In this document: positions 45,733-54,419 of the stretch, piece after piece
Numbering within the stretch: the stretch's first letter is position 1
Layout: each line of letters starts with the position of its first letter
Origin: Methylobacterium brachiatum
Lineage (GTDB): Bacteria > Pseudomonadota > Alphaproteobacteria > Rhizobiales > Beijerinckiaceae
Direction: 5' to 3'
DNA length: 64,000 nucleotides
Assembly (NCBI RefSeq): GCF_020523825.1
Contig: NZ_JAJALK010000005.1
Span: forward strand, 417,827 to 481,826
Translations under genes and position numbers: made by a program
The notes under the pieces: model-generated
What the model was told of the DNA's origin: nothing
What the model saw: only the letters and a program-made list of their open reading frames with translations
Database searches by the model: none

Positions 45733-46051
45733 GGCCTTCCTGGTGAAAAGTCAGTCTTCTGCTCTCGGCGGCGATATCGCTGCTGGGACCAGGCTTTAGC
45801 GGCAGCCTACACGGTCTCCCGCAACCGTCGACATCTCTCCGCCGGCCAACTTCGGGCGTGAACACGCGCCCGTTCTCGGCGTGGGCAGTGCCGCTTTCCG
45901 GCTCGCCAAGCTGACGTAGGCTCGGAGACCGTTTCGCACCTCGGCTTGAGACGCGCGTTCGCGGGGAGATCGCGCTGTCGTGGATCCAGGCAGAGCGCAA
46001 CGCGGATCGGGAATCGCCGGGCAGCGAGGCGCGGCGCTTGGGAGCGAGTCT
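45733..46051. other. Intergenic region after tRNA-Ala, 319 bp
   Basis: I see no gene. Several overlapping short frames have no recognisable product. It may be the left boundary of the accessory region; I did not find a second copy of the tRNA 3' end in the window. Confidence 0.4.
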
Positions 46052-47256
46052 TTGATCAACGGTGGCAGCCTACGGTCCGAGGCGACGGCTCCTCCGCCCC
46101 ATGGCAGCCCAGCCGCGTTGCTCTTCGCCACGATGTTCCCGCAAGCCGCCTTGTCCATGCTCAGTCTCGCGCCGCCGGTCATGGCGGGGGAGGTCACGCA
46201 TAGCTACGGCCTGCCCGCCGAGATCACGGGGGCGTATTCGGGCCTGGTCTACGCCTTCGTCCTCCTGGGCAACCTGCTCGCTACGCCGCTGATCCAGCGC
46301 TTCGGACCGTTGCGGCTGAGTTTCGCCTGCGTGGTCGGGGGAGCTCTCGGCCTCGCGATCTTCGCCTAGGCCGGGATCGTCGGCCTGCTGTCGGGCGCCG
46401 TCCTGATCGGGCTGTGCTACGGACCCCTCACACCCGCCAGTTCTCAGGCGATCGCCCATCAAGCGGGATCGCCCGCATTCGTGTTCATCGTCTCGGTTCG
46501 GCAGACGAGCGTGCCGCTCCTGCTGGCACGCTTCGACTGGAGCGGCACCTGCGTGATCCTGGCCGGCGGCAGTACCCTCGCCGCGCTCGCCTTTGCAGCC
46601 GCCCCCCCCTAGTCAGGACGGAACGCGCCGCCGGTGCACCGAGCCGGAACCGGCGCCTGCTCGATCCGCCGTACCTGATCGTCCGCAACCCGGCACTGCT
46701 GAGGCTGGCCGCAGCCTCCGCGATCTTCGGAGCTATCCAGCTCGTCCTGAGTGCCTTCCTGGTGGTCTACCTGGTGAGCGTGGTCGGGCACGATCTGATC
46801 ACCGCGGGTGCCCTCCTCTCGGCGAGCCAAGTGGCGGGCATCCTCGGTCGGCCGGCCTGGGGGTATCTGGCCGATCGCACCCAAGCCTCGCGCAAGGTGC
46901 TGATCGGGCTGAGCCTCGGCATGGCGCTCAGTTGTACGCTCGCCGCCGCGCTCGCCCCGCTCGGCCCCTCTTGGCTGTCCCTACCCGTGGTGATCGTCTT
47001 CGGCGCTACGGCCACAGGCTGGAACGGGGTCTTCCTGGCGGAGATCATGAATGCCGTCACGCCCGCGGAGGTGGGTGCGGCGACGAGCGGCGGTCTTCTG
47101 TTCACGTACGGCGGCATCGTGGTCGGACCGACCCTGTTCGGCGCCCTGGCCCACAGCGCTGGCTTCGTCGCCGCTTTCCTGACGCTGGCGCTCGGCGGCC
47201 TGATCGCGGCGCTTCTTGTGAGCGCGATGCCACGATCCCGGCCGGTCGCCCACTGA
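46052..47256 (+). pseudogene. Decayed MFS transporter
   Basis: A 12-helix major-facilitator gene in pieces. Piece 1 (46052-46366) gives FPQAALSMLSLAPPVMAGEV and TGAYSGLVYAFVLLGNLLATP. A TAG at 46367 interrupts it. The same frame continues AGIVGLLSGAVLIGLCYGPL and FIVSVRQTSVPL, where about ten residues are deleted compared with the usual RQTGVPLGGALAG. At the C-run near 46605 the frame shifts, and the last six helices (NPALLRLAAASAIFGAIQLV to SAMPRSRP) follow in another frame. At least three lesions mean that no full product is possible. Confidence 0.88.
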
Positions 47257-47325
47257 CACCCGCGCGTCTTTCGCACCTGCGCCGCAGCGGTTAGCGATGC
47301 GGAGGTGGAAATCGAGGGCCCCGCG

Positions 47326-47943
47326 ATGATCGAGCTGTATGCCTGGAACACGCCCAACGCGCGCAAGATCAGCATCGCTCTTGAGGAGATGAGCCTGCCC
47401 TACCGGGTCAGGACCGTCGACATCACGAAGGGGGAGCAGTTCGATCCGGCCTTCCTGGCGATCAGCCCGAACAATCGCATCCCCGCCATCGTCGATCCGG
47501 ACGGGCCCGGCGGTCCGATCTCGGTGTTCGAGTCGGGCGCGATCCTGCTGTACCTCGCGGAGAAGTCGGGCCGGTTTTTGCCAGCCGATCCGCGCCAGCG
47601 CATGGCCGTGTTGGAGTGGCTGATGTGGCAGATGGGCGGGTTTGGACCGATGCCGGGGCAGGTCCACCATTTTCTGGGCGTCGCGGAGAAGGACCGGGCC
47701 TACGGGTTGGAGCGCTACCTGAAGGAGACTCACCGGCTCTACGGGGTGCTGGATCGGCGCTTGGCGGCGGCGGAGTTTGTGGCCGACGCGCTGTCGATCG
47801 CGGATTTTGCCATTCTGGGTTGGGCGTGGCGGCACGAGCGCCATCAGGTCGACCTCTCCGACTATCCTCATGTGAACCGCTGGTACGATGTAATGATGGC
47901 CCGGCCGGCGGTGCAGTGTGGCTTCGCGGTCGCATTGAGCTGA
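47326..47943 (+). CDS. Glutathione S-transferase
   Basis: 205 residues from ATG 47326 with GAGGG upstream. The N-terminal thioredoxin fold is IELYAWNTPNARKISIALEEM, NNRIPAIVDPDGPGGPISVFESGAILLYLAEKSG, typical of the YghU/Ure2-like (nu) class whose members reduce disulfides with bound glutathione. The C-terminal helical domain contains SIADFAILGWAWRHERH. It is the second GST in the window and only distantly similar to the one at 18.3 kb. It may contribute to the stress functions downstream. Confidence 0.9.
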   Translation: MIELYAWNTPNARKISIALEEMSLPYRVRTVDITKGEQFDPAFLAISPNNRIPAIVDPDGPGGPISVFESGAILLYLAEKSGRFLPADPRQRMAVLEWLMWQMGGFGPMPGQVHHFLGVAEKDRAYGLERYLKETHRLYGVLDRRLAAAEFVADALSIADFAILGWAWRHERHQVDLSDYPHVNRWYDVMMARPAVQCGFAVALS

Positions 47944-48019
47944 GACGCAGACAGCTCGTAACTGCTCTCTCGGAAGAAAACTCAGACGGAGAAAATTCGC
48001 CGCCGCGCTCGAAAGCAGA

Positions 48020-48180
48020 AAGTCCGCAGTCAAAAGAAAGATGCTGCTTAGCGCCAAGAGCGGAAGTCGGCGGTCCGCCCGGAAGCGGACGTTCAGTTTC
48101 AGGTGAGCGACCGTCCGGTGTCGACCCGACCCAGTTACTCCGGCTTTGCGCCGCGATGCTCGGAAGCGGACGTTGAGCGA
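48020..48180. repeat. GCGGACGTTC-type mosaic repeat
   Basis: GGAAGCGGACGTTCA at 48081 and GGAAGCGGACGTTGA at 48162, separated by about 65 bp. Related pieces occur at 53958-53980 (inverted) and 58204 in this window, always between genes. Confidence 0.55.
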
Positions 48181-48762
48181 GCAACTTCTGTACGACTGAA
48201 TCTGGTCGAAAGCTGCCTGTCCGGTTCTTAGCGTCATGGTCGCCCTCGCCCGTGACGCGTTGATGGTCGTCGGCGCTGGACACGGTCTCGGCGAGCGATG
48301 CCGGCCCCAGACAGTGCTCGTCGATCGGCGCCTGGAGGCCGGCCTAGGTAAGGTCAAAATACAACCTCAGGAAGCCGCCGCCGAAATCGTCGAGATCGGG
48401 CATGGCCTCGCCCCCCGGGACGGACCGTCCTCGGCTCTCGGCGTCGGATTGCATCCTAAAGCAAGCCAGCCGGCGCATCAGGATCTGACACCGAGCACAT
48501 CCCTCAGGCCAATCCCAACACCGCCAGCAAGAAGGCAATTGGCGGCGACGAGATGTGCGACGAGGATCTTGGCCTGTTTCGATGGCTTGGCCGGCTGTGC
48601 GCGGCATCCTAGCCGCCAATAATTATATCTGAAACTTAACTTGAGCCGATATCGTACCGCCGTCAAACGACCTGATAATATTCGTGCCGAAGGCTTTCCT
48701 TTCGTACACACTATCGTCTGTCCAGATGGCCAATAACCATCAAATGATTGGATTCTATATAT

Positions 48763-48788
48763 CGGAACAATGCCGGAAAATATCTGTT
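48763..48788 (+). promoter_or_regulatory. Possible ECF-sigma promoter of the Met-rich peptide gene
   Basis: GGAAC followed by a spacer of about 17 bp and GTTG resembles the -35 GGAAC and -10 GTT/CGTT pattern of stress ECF sigma factors. It is 45 bp before the ATG at 48834. Such control would fit the known MrpX system (SigF/NrsF), but no sigma or anti-sigma gene is in the window, and one match is weak evidence. Confidence 0.3.
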
Positions 48789-48833
48789 GTGACGAAGGTT
48801 GAATAAGTCATTCAGCACTACAGGAAATCTTGC

Positions 48834-49067
48834 ATGAAAAATTTCAATCTCGCCCTCGTCGCCTTGACCGCCCTTGGCGGCGTCGCCCTCGCGGCCGGTT
48901 CGGCCAGCGCCGCCCCGATGTCCGTCAACGGCCTCCAGTCCGAGAGCGGCGTCACCCAGGTCCGCATGATGCACGGCGACCGGATGATGATGAAGAAGCG
49001 CATGATGCGGAAGCAAATGATGAAGCGCCGCATGATGAAGAAGCGGATGATGAACCGCGGCATGTGA
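48834..49067 (+). CDS. mrpX: Secreted methionine-rich peptide (MrpX-like)
   Basis: 77 residues with AGGAAA before the ATG. A clear Sec signal (NLALVALTALGGVALAAGSASA) is followed by about 51 mature residues, 15 of them methionine. The tail has a five-residue period of two methionines and three basic or polar residues: MMMKKR, MMRKQ, MMKRR, MMKKR, MMNRG, M. It is followed by a cytochrome b gene and a molybdopterin reductase gene. In Azospira a periplasmic Met-rich peptide (MrpX) absorbs hypochlorite by oxidation to methionine sulfoxide and is regenerated by YedY1 with electrons from YedZ1. The same logic fits here. Metal binding by the methionines is an alternative. Confidence 0.78.
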   Translation: MKNFNLALVALTALGGVALAAGSASAAPMSVNGLQSESGVTQVRMMHGDRMMMKKRMMRKQMMKRRMMKKRMMNRGM

Positions 49068-49087
49068 TTTCAAGCGCCTGACAGTCC

Positions 49088-49113
49088 CGGAGGTCCCGAT
49101 GAAGGGACCTCCG
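49088..49113 (+). terminator. Intercistronic hairpin after the Met-rich peptide gene
   Basis: CGGAGGTCCC pairs perfectly with GGGACCTCCG (10-bp arms, loop GATGAA) 20 bp after the peptide stop and 32 bp before the cytochrome gene. No T-tract follows, so partial termination or 3'-end protection is more likely than full termination. It would allow much more peptide than reductase to be made. Confidence 0.65.
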
Positions 49114-49144
49114 CCCTGCCGGCCACGATTTCAAGGAAGACCGC

Positions 49145-50026
49145 TTGGCCCGAACCTATCTCACCCGATCAGCGCCAGAGACTGATGAGGTCGAGCGTCG
49201 CCGATGGATGTTCCGGCATCCCGTCGTCATCCGCATCACGCACTGGGTGAACGCGGTCTGCCTCCTGGTCCTGCTGATGAGCGGCCTGCAAATCTTCAAC
49301 GCCCACCCGGCCCTTTACTGGGGCAGCGTCTCGACCTTCGACACGCCGCTGATGGCGATGTCCTCGACCGAGGACGACCCGCCCAAGGGCGTGACGACGG
49401 TGTTCGGTCACGGCTTCGACACGACGGGCTGGCTCGGCTCATCGGTCGGCTCCAATGGCGAGGCTGCCGACTGCGGCTTCCCGGCCTGGTCGACCCTGCC
49501 GAGCGACCAGGACCTCACCGGCGGCCGCTCCTGGCACTTCTTCTTCGCATGGGCCTTCGTCCTGAATGGGCTCGCCTACCTGCTTTATGGGCTAGTCAGC
49601 GGACAGCTTCGGTTCCGCGTGATCCCGTCGCGCGACCAGATCCGGCATTTCGGCGCGTCGATCCGGGAGCACCTGACGCTGCGCTTCCCGCAGGGCGACG
49701 AGGCCAAGCGCTACAACGTCATCCAGAAGCTGACCTACCTCGTGGTGCTGTTCGTGTTGCTGCCGGTGCAGGTGCTGGCCGGGCTCGCGATGTCCCCGGC
49801 GATGGACGCTGCCTTCCCGTACCTGCTGACGCTGTTCGACGGGCGCCAGTCGGCGCGCACGGTCCACTTCGTCGTGGCGGCCCTGCTGGTCTTGTTCGTG
49901 GTCGTTCACGTCGCCCTCGTCCTGCTCTCTGGCTTCTGGAACAACATGCGCGGCATGCTCACCGGCTGGTTCGTGATCGAGCGCAAGGTCGAGCCCACCG
50001 CCGCCACGGGTGAGCCCCGGCCATGA
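49145..50026 (+). CDS. Cytochrome b561-type membrane subunit (YedZ1-like)
   Basis: 293 residues from TTG 49145 with AAGGAAG six bases upstream. Four membrane helices bind haem b, with candidate ligands in VIRITHWVNAVCLLVLLMSG, RSWHFFFAWAFVLNG and TVHFVVAALLVLFVVVHVAL. A periplasmic loop (about residues 55-125) separates helices 1 and 2. It should carry quinol electrons to the molybdopterin subunit encoded next, whose ATG overlaps its stop (ATGA). This is a cytochrome b561-type protein like the YedZ1 of Azospira, not the ferric-reductase-type MsrQ of E. coli. Confidence 0.88.
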   Translation: MARTYLTRSAPETDEVERRRWMFRHPVVIRITHWVNAVCLLVLLMSGLQIFNAHPALYWGSVSTFDTPLMAMSSTEDDPPKGVTTVFGHGFDTTGWLGSSVGSNGEAADCGFPAWSTLPSDQDLTGGRSWHFFFAWAFVLNGLAYLLYGLVSGQLRFRVIPSRDQIRHFGASIREHLTLRFPQGDEAKRYNVIQKLTYLVVLFVLLPVQVLAGLAMSPAMDAAFPYLLTLFDGRQSARTVHFVVAALLVLFVVVHVALVLLSGFWNNMRGMLTGWFVIERKVEPTAATGEPRP

Positions 50027-50946
50027 GCAGATTACCCAGCCGACGCGCCCTCCTGACGGGGGCCTCCGCCACGGCCGCGGCGGCCATGCTGGGCGGGTGC
50101 GACCGCCTCGGCAACTCGGAGTGGTTCCGGCGCACCCTCAAGACCGGCGAGGACGCCAACCTGTTCGTCCAGCGCCTGTTACTCACCGACCGGGCGCTGG
50201 CCCCGGAATACGCCGAGGCCGACATCTCGCCGTGGTTCAAGCCGAACGGCACCGAGGACCCGCCGGACAAGGCCTACAAGGCCCTCGTGAAGTCTAAGTT
50301 CGCCAAGTACCACCTGGAAGTCGACGGCCTCGTGGAGGCGCCCTTCAAGCTGTCCCTGGCCGAGCTCCGCAAGCTTCCCGCCCGCACCCAGATCACCCGG
50401 CACGATTGCGTCGAGGGCTGGAGCGCCATCGGCAAGTGGACCGGGGTGCCGCTCTCCGACCTCCTGTCCCGGGCCAAGCTGAAATCGGAGGCGCGCTACG
50501 TGGTGTTCCACTGCGCCGACACCATGGATCAGGGCAACGCACTCGAAGGCGGGGGAGACGGGGAGGAGGCCGACAAGGCCCCCGCCGGCAATGCCAACCC
50601 GAGCATGACCAAGCAATCGGGTAGCGGGGAAAGCAGGAAGGATTCAGGTGGCCAGCAGGCGTCGGATGATGACGCGGCCAGCGGCGGATCGCCGGTCCGG
50701 TATTATGAAAGCATTGATCTCGTGGACGCGTTCCACCCGCAGACCATCCTCGCCTACGACATGAACGGAGAGGCGCTTCCCGTGTCGAACGGCGCACCGC
50801 TGCGGCTGCGCGTGGAACGCAACCTCGGCTACAAGCAGGCGAAATACGTGATGCGCATCGAGGTGGTCGAGAGCTTCGCCAGCCTCGGCGATGGCAAGGG
50901 GGGATACTGGGAGGACCAGGGCTACGCCTGGTACGCCGGTATCTGA
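50023..50946 (+). CDS. Tat-exported molybdopterin oxidoreductase (YedY1/MsrP-like)
   Basis: 307 residues. The N-terminus SRRALLTGASATAAAAMLGGC is a Tat signal and also fits a lipobox. The sulfite-oxidase fold follows: FAKYHLEVDGLVEAPFKLSLAEL, then the molybdenum-ligand cysteine near residue 129 in TRHDCVEGWSAIGKWTGVPL, VVFHCADTMD, YYESIDLVDAFHPQTILAYDMNGE and GAPLRLRVERNLGYKQAKYVMRIEVV. It is likely a periplasmic methionine sulfoxide reductase that recycles the Met-rich peptide encoded two genes upstream. About 50 hydrophilic residues (roughly 172-224, rich in G, S, D, N and Q) are inserted between CADTMD and YYESID, where relatives have only a few. Confidence 0.88.
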   Translation: MSRLPSRRALLTGASATAAAAMLGGCDRLGNSEWFRRTLKTGEDANLFVQRLLLTDRALAPEYAEADISPWFKPNGTEDPPDKAYKALVKSKFAKYHLEVDGLVEAPFKLSLAELRKLPARTQITRHDCVEGWSAIGKWTGVPLSDLLSRAKLKSEARYVVFHCADTMDQGNALEGGGDGEEADKAPAGNANPSMTKQSGSGESRKDSGGQQASDDDAASGGSPVRYYESIDLVDAFHPQTILAYDMNGEALPVSNGAPLRLRVERNLGYKQAKYVMRIEVVESFASLGDGKGGYWEDQGYAWYAGI

Positions 50947-51215
50947 GGTGACGCGATGGTCGCCCTTTGCGGGAGGGTCAGACGTCTACCCTGAGGCAAC
51001 GCTCGGGCTGTCGCCTCCGGTTTGAACCCCGCTCGGCCAGCAGCCGAACGCAGACTTTCGACGGATGCGAAGTCGTCCAGGGTCGAGAATGGCCCCCGGC
51101 ACCCTCGGTTTTCGGAACAGGATTCCGTTTCCGATTCAACCCGTCGAACCCCGAACCCGCTGCGCTCTTTCCTGCCGCGGCCCGCTTCAGTTCCCCGATC
51201 CCCGTGAGGAAGAAC

Positions 51216-52298
51216 ATGACCTACCTTCGATACGCACCCGACGTCGAGAAGCCCGATCCGGACGAGCAGAAGACGATTGACGGCATCATCAACGGCATGA
51301 CGCAGCAATCGGAGACCGTTGAGGCACGCGAGCACCATGCCGTGCGTGCCAGCCACGCGAAGAGCTCGGCCTGCGTCACCGGCGAGTTGACGATTGCCGC
51401 CGGCCTGCCGCCCGAACTGGCCCAAGGGCTGTTCGCCACGCCCGGCACCCACCCCGTGGCGGTTCGCTTTGCTCAGGGGCCGGGCGAGACCCTTGGCGAC
51501 CGGGTCTCGACCCACCGCGGCATGTCCATCAAGGTGTTCGACGTGCCCGGCGAGAAGCTGCTCGGCCACGCCGTCGACACCCAGGACTTCGTACTCGCGA
51601 CGGGCACCACGTTTCCCTCGGGGACGGCGGCCGGCTTCCTGCGGGACGGCACCGTCATCGGGAAGTCCACGGGGTTGCCGGAAGGGGTGAAGAGCGCGGT
51701 CTCGTCGACGATGCGCAACCTCAATCGCGCGCTGCACGCCTTCGGGACGGAGAGCGCGCTGGCCGACTTCTTCGGCCATCCCTACAGCCACCCCCTCGCC
51801 GACAGCTACTTCAGCCAGGCGCCGGTCCGCTACGGCGATTATGTGGCCAAGCTCGGGGTCGTTCCGGCGACGGGAAGCCAGCGTGCCCTATCCGAGTGGC
51901 GGCTCGATCCGCATCAGGACGAGGACGGCTTCCGCCATGCCACGGTCGCCTTCTTCCGCGACCACGAGGTAGTGTTCGAGTTGAGGGCCCAGATCTGGGC
52001 CGACGCCGAGAGCCAACCCATCGAGGATGCCTCGGTCGACTGGCCGGTCTCCATCAGCCCCTACCGTACGGTCGCTACGCTGCGCCTGCCCCGCCAGGAT
52101 GCCTACGGCGCGGACCGCGTGCGCTACTTCGACGAGGTGATGACCTTCCGTCCTGCCCATAGTCTCGCGGCTCACCGGCCGCTTGGTTCCGTGATGCGCG
52201 CACGGCTTCGGGTCTACCAGGCGCTGAGCGATTTCCGCCACAGCAAGAATGGCGTGGCGTCCGAGGATACCGCGAGCATTGATCACGTTCCAGCCTAG
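51216..52298 (+). CDS. Catalase-like haem protein (y4iL/SrpA-type)
   Basis: 360 residues from ATG 51216 with GTGAGGAAGA upstream. It has the catalase fold without the usual small-subunit N-terminus: HAVRASHAKSSACVTGELTI (distal histidine region), GTHPVAVRFAQGPGETLGDRVSTHRGMSIKVFDVPGE, and LADSYFSQAPVRYGDYVAKLGVVP. This matches the shorter catalase-family group rather than true catalases; some members are peroxidases. It follows the Met-rich/YedY cluster by 269 bp on the same strand and suggests a shared oxidative-stress role. A Tat/Sec signal is not evident. Confidence 0.82.
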   Translation: MTYLRYAPDVEKPDPDEQKTIDGIINGMTQQSETVEAREHHAVRASHAKSSACVTGELTIAAGLPPELAQGLFATPGTHPVAVRFAQGPGETLGDRVSTHRGMSIKVFDVPGEKLLGHAVDTQDFVLATGTTFPSGTAAGFLRDGTVIGKSTGLPEGVKSAVSSTMRNLNRALHAFGTESALADFFGHPYSHPLADSYFSQAPVRYGDYVAKLGVVPATGSQRALSEWRLDPHQDEDGFRHATVAFFRDHEVVFELRAQIWADAESQPIEDASVDWPVSISPYRTVATLRLPRQDAYGADRVRYFDEVMTFRPAHSLAAHRPLGSVMRARLRVYQALSDFRHSKNGVASEDTASIDHVPA

Positions 52299-52825
52299 GC
52301 GCGACATGACCGACATCGGACAGCCAGGGTGGGGCCGACAGGCTGGTTAATGTCGCCCGGGCGCACGCCTGTGAGTTCAAGGGCCCCTCCGTCTCCGATT
52401 GAACCGACGATGCGGTGGTGTGCAACACACACATCGACCGCGGCGGCGCCATCTTGACGTAGACGGTCGTGATCGAAGCCCTCAGGTTCCGGATCAGGGA
52501 GCCGATCGCAAAGAACTGAAGACGATGGTGAGACGTTCCCGGGGGCTGGATGGCTCCGTGCCGTCAAGTCTCCGTCCATCGACCGTTTGGAGCCGGCGTG
52601 ATCGCACGGACCGCGCACGACGATGCTGGCTCGGCAAGCGCCAGCCCGGCCATGGGTTCATGTTCTGATCGCCTGTGCGGGTTCACCCAATGCCGCGGCG
52701 GGTCACTCGACCTCGATGCGTCCGATATGAGCGGCCCGCGGACCTGACTGGCACTCTCGGCCTGACGAAATCTGCGACGGACCAGTGTTCGTATTGCAGC
52801 GCGAAAATTGAAGGACAATGCCGTC
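52299..52825. other. Intergenic region, 527 bp, no gene seen
   Basis: Short frames on both strands have no recognisable product or ribosome site. The sequence between 52390 and 52520 looks like degenerate coding DNA but I could not identify its origin. Confidence 0.4.
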
Positions 52826-53614
52826 ATGTCCCTACATTTCGAACGCCTCGGCACGGGCCGGCCGCTACTGATGGTCCATGGGCTGGGGGCCAATCTCCGC
52901 GCCTGGGATCCGCTCTTGAGCGCATTGCGCGGCTCGCGCGAACTGATCTTGGTCGACCTGCCGGGACATGGCAGATCGGCCCCGCTCGCGGGCCGGCAGA
53001 CGGTGGAGGCTTATGCGGACGCCCTAGCCGGCTTCGTGCAGTCCCATGGCCTGACGACGGCGGACCTTGTCGGCAGTTCGGTGGGGGGCCGGCTGGTGCT
53101 GGAGTTGGCGCGGCGGGGCATCGGTCGGCACTGCGTGGCGCTCGATCCCGGCGGTTTCTGGCGCGGGTGGGAAACGCGCTGGTTACACTGGACGCTCGCG
53201 GCATCGATACGCCTGGTGCGGCTGCTGCGGCCCTTCCATCCCGGCCTGTCGCGCCATGCCGTCACCCGTACGCTGTTGCTGGCCCAACTGTCGGCCCGTC
53301 CGTGGGTGCTACCACCGCAGCTTGTCGAAGAGGAGCTGCGGAGCCTGGCGGCCACACCGGTGTTCGATGCGATGCTGCGCGAGCTGGCACGCGGACCGTT
53401 GCAGCAGGGCTCGGCAAAGACGCCTGGCCGGGTCACCATCGGCTGGGGCCGCCAGGACCACCTGCTGCTGCCACGCCAGGCTGCACGCGCCCAGGTAGCC
53501 TTCCCGTCGGCCCAGTTGCACTGGTTCGAACGCTGCAGCCACTTCCCGCATTGGGATCAGCCTGCCGAGACGGCGCGCGTGATCCTCGAAACGGCCGGGG
53601 AGGATGCGCCTTGA
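52826..53614 (+). CDS. Alpha/beta-hydrolase
   Basis: 262 residues from ATG 52826 (AAGGAC upstream; a TTG six codons earlier is less likely). The oxyanion loop is PLLMVHGLGANLRAWDP, the nucleophile elbow DLVGSSVGGRLVLEL (Ser in GSSVGG), the acid is probably in IGWGRQDHLLLPRQ and the catalytic His in RCSHFPHWDQPAE. The triad is complete, so it should be an active esterase, lipase or C-C hydrolase. The substrate is unknown. Confidence 0.88.
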   Translation: MSLHFERLGTGRPLLMVHGLGANLRAWDPLLSALRGSRELILVDLPGHGRSAPLAGRQTVEAYADALAGFVQSHGLTTADLVGSSVGGRLVLELARRGIGRHCVALDPGGFWRGWETRWLHWTLAASIRLVRLLRPFHPGLSRHAVTRTLLLAQLSARPWVLPPQLVEEELRSLAATPVFDAMLRELARGPLQQGSAKTPGRVTIGWGRQDHLLLPRQAARAQVAFPSAQLHWFERCSHFPHWDQPAETARVILETAGEDAP

Positions 53615-53924
53615 AATGGCTTCTTGCACACCCGAGCCCGCGGTCATCCCCGGATCGTCAAGCATATCGGCCGAACTTGCCGCATCCGCTCGGGATCCGG
53701 TCCATGGTCCGCTCTTTAATCGCCGCGGAAATGAAGCAGCGCTTCAAAGCCAACCTAGAGCGCGGCATTTCGAGGCTGCGCTGATCGCGCTGACCTGCTC
53801 TGGTTGCGCTCCACATGGCCCATCCCGCGAACGACCGCTTTAATTAGGCTTGCCGTTTCCAGGCTCGACAACGGACCGTCTGAACTCGCGCTCCGGGCAT
53901 TCCCCATGTGTCCTAAAGGGGATC

Positions 53925-53985
53925 GGCTACCGAACGTTTCCGCTCACGACCCCTCTCGGACATTCAAAGCGTCCGCTTCCGGGTA
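53925..53985. repeat. Dispersed GCGGACGTTC-type repeat, inverted copy
   Basis: The minus strand reads CCGGAAGCGGACGCTTTGAA, then TGTCCGAGAGGGGTCGTGAG and GCGGAAACGTTCGG, related to the copies at 48081, 48162 and 58204. Confidence 0.5.
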
Positions 53986-54081
53986 ACTTCGTCGAAGGCT
54001 AGCTAGGCCGCCGCCTCAACGATGGCACAGACGGCAGCGACTTTGACCTGACCGGCATTTCGGACAGGGTCAGATGAGATG

Positions 54082-54264
54082 CTACTGCATCTTGGCGACC
54101 ATGGGTGGCTGGAAAGTCAGATCCGGGAAGGTGACGGGCGCGGGCTGGAGGTCACCCAGCGATAAGTGCGGCCGGACACGGTTGTATGTGGTTTGCCAAA
54201 GACCGACCACGATCTCTGCCCTCTCTTGTGAGAAGAAGATCTCCTGGCTCAGATGACTTGACCG
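54082..54264 (-). pseudogene. IS3-family transposase remnant (C-terminal end)
   Basis: Minus-strand translation gives EIFFSQERAEIVVGLWQTTY then NRVRPHLSLGDLQPAPVTFP, ending VAKMQ-stop at 54082. The WxxxYNxxRPHxSLG block is the conserved end of the integrase core in IS3-family OrfB. Nothing upstream continues the frame, so only about 60 codons survive. It marks past transposition at the left side of the AT-rich gene. Confidence 0.82.
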
Positions 54265-54365
54265 GCTGGCTTTGGATCGGGCTGACTGAGGAGATCAAAC
54301 TGGACTCGGGTTATAGGGATGAAGCGGGGACAAAGGCCGAGTCTCAATTATTCACTTTGACGCGC

Positions 54366-54393
54366 TTGGGAAATCATATACACAAACTATAGA
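54366..54393 (+). promoter_or_regulatory. Possible promoter of the AT-rich gene
   Basis: TTGGGA, 16-bp spacer, TATAGA, 27 bp before the GTG. Each box matches four of six consensus positions. An alternative -35 (TTGACG at 54357) has no well-spaced partner. Confidence 0.3.
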
Positions 54394-54419
54394 CTCAAAA
54401 ATAGAATAGGATAATTACA

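Larger units (their letters stand above)
47944..48833. other. Intergenic region with dispersed repeats, 890 bp
   Basis: No gene is supported. It contains two copies of GGAAGCGGACGTT (48081 and 48162) that belong to a dispersed repeat. Conceptual minus-strand reading gives the LNVRF peptide often seen in such repeats in Rhizobiales. The last 150 bp are AT-rich and presumably hold the promoter of the Met-rich peptide gene. Confidence 0.55.
53615..54419. other. Intergenic region with mobile-element debris, 805 bp
   Basis: No intact gene. It contains a dispersed repeat (53925-53985), a transposase remnant on the minus strand (54082-54264) and, from about 54290 on, AT-rich DNA that belongs to the next, foreign gene. 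Confidence 0.6.

Noticed and set aside
49069..49134. GATTTCAAG direct repeats around the intercistronic hairpin as an insertion footprint
   Set aside because: Nine bases is too short to argue for a target duplication, and the intervening DNA looks like a normal leader.
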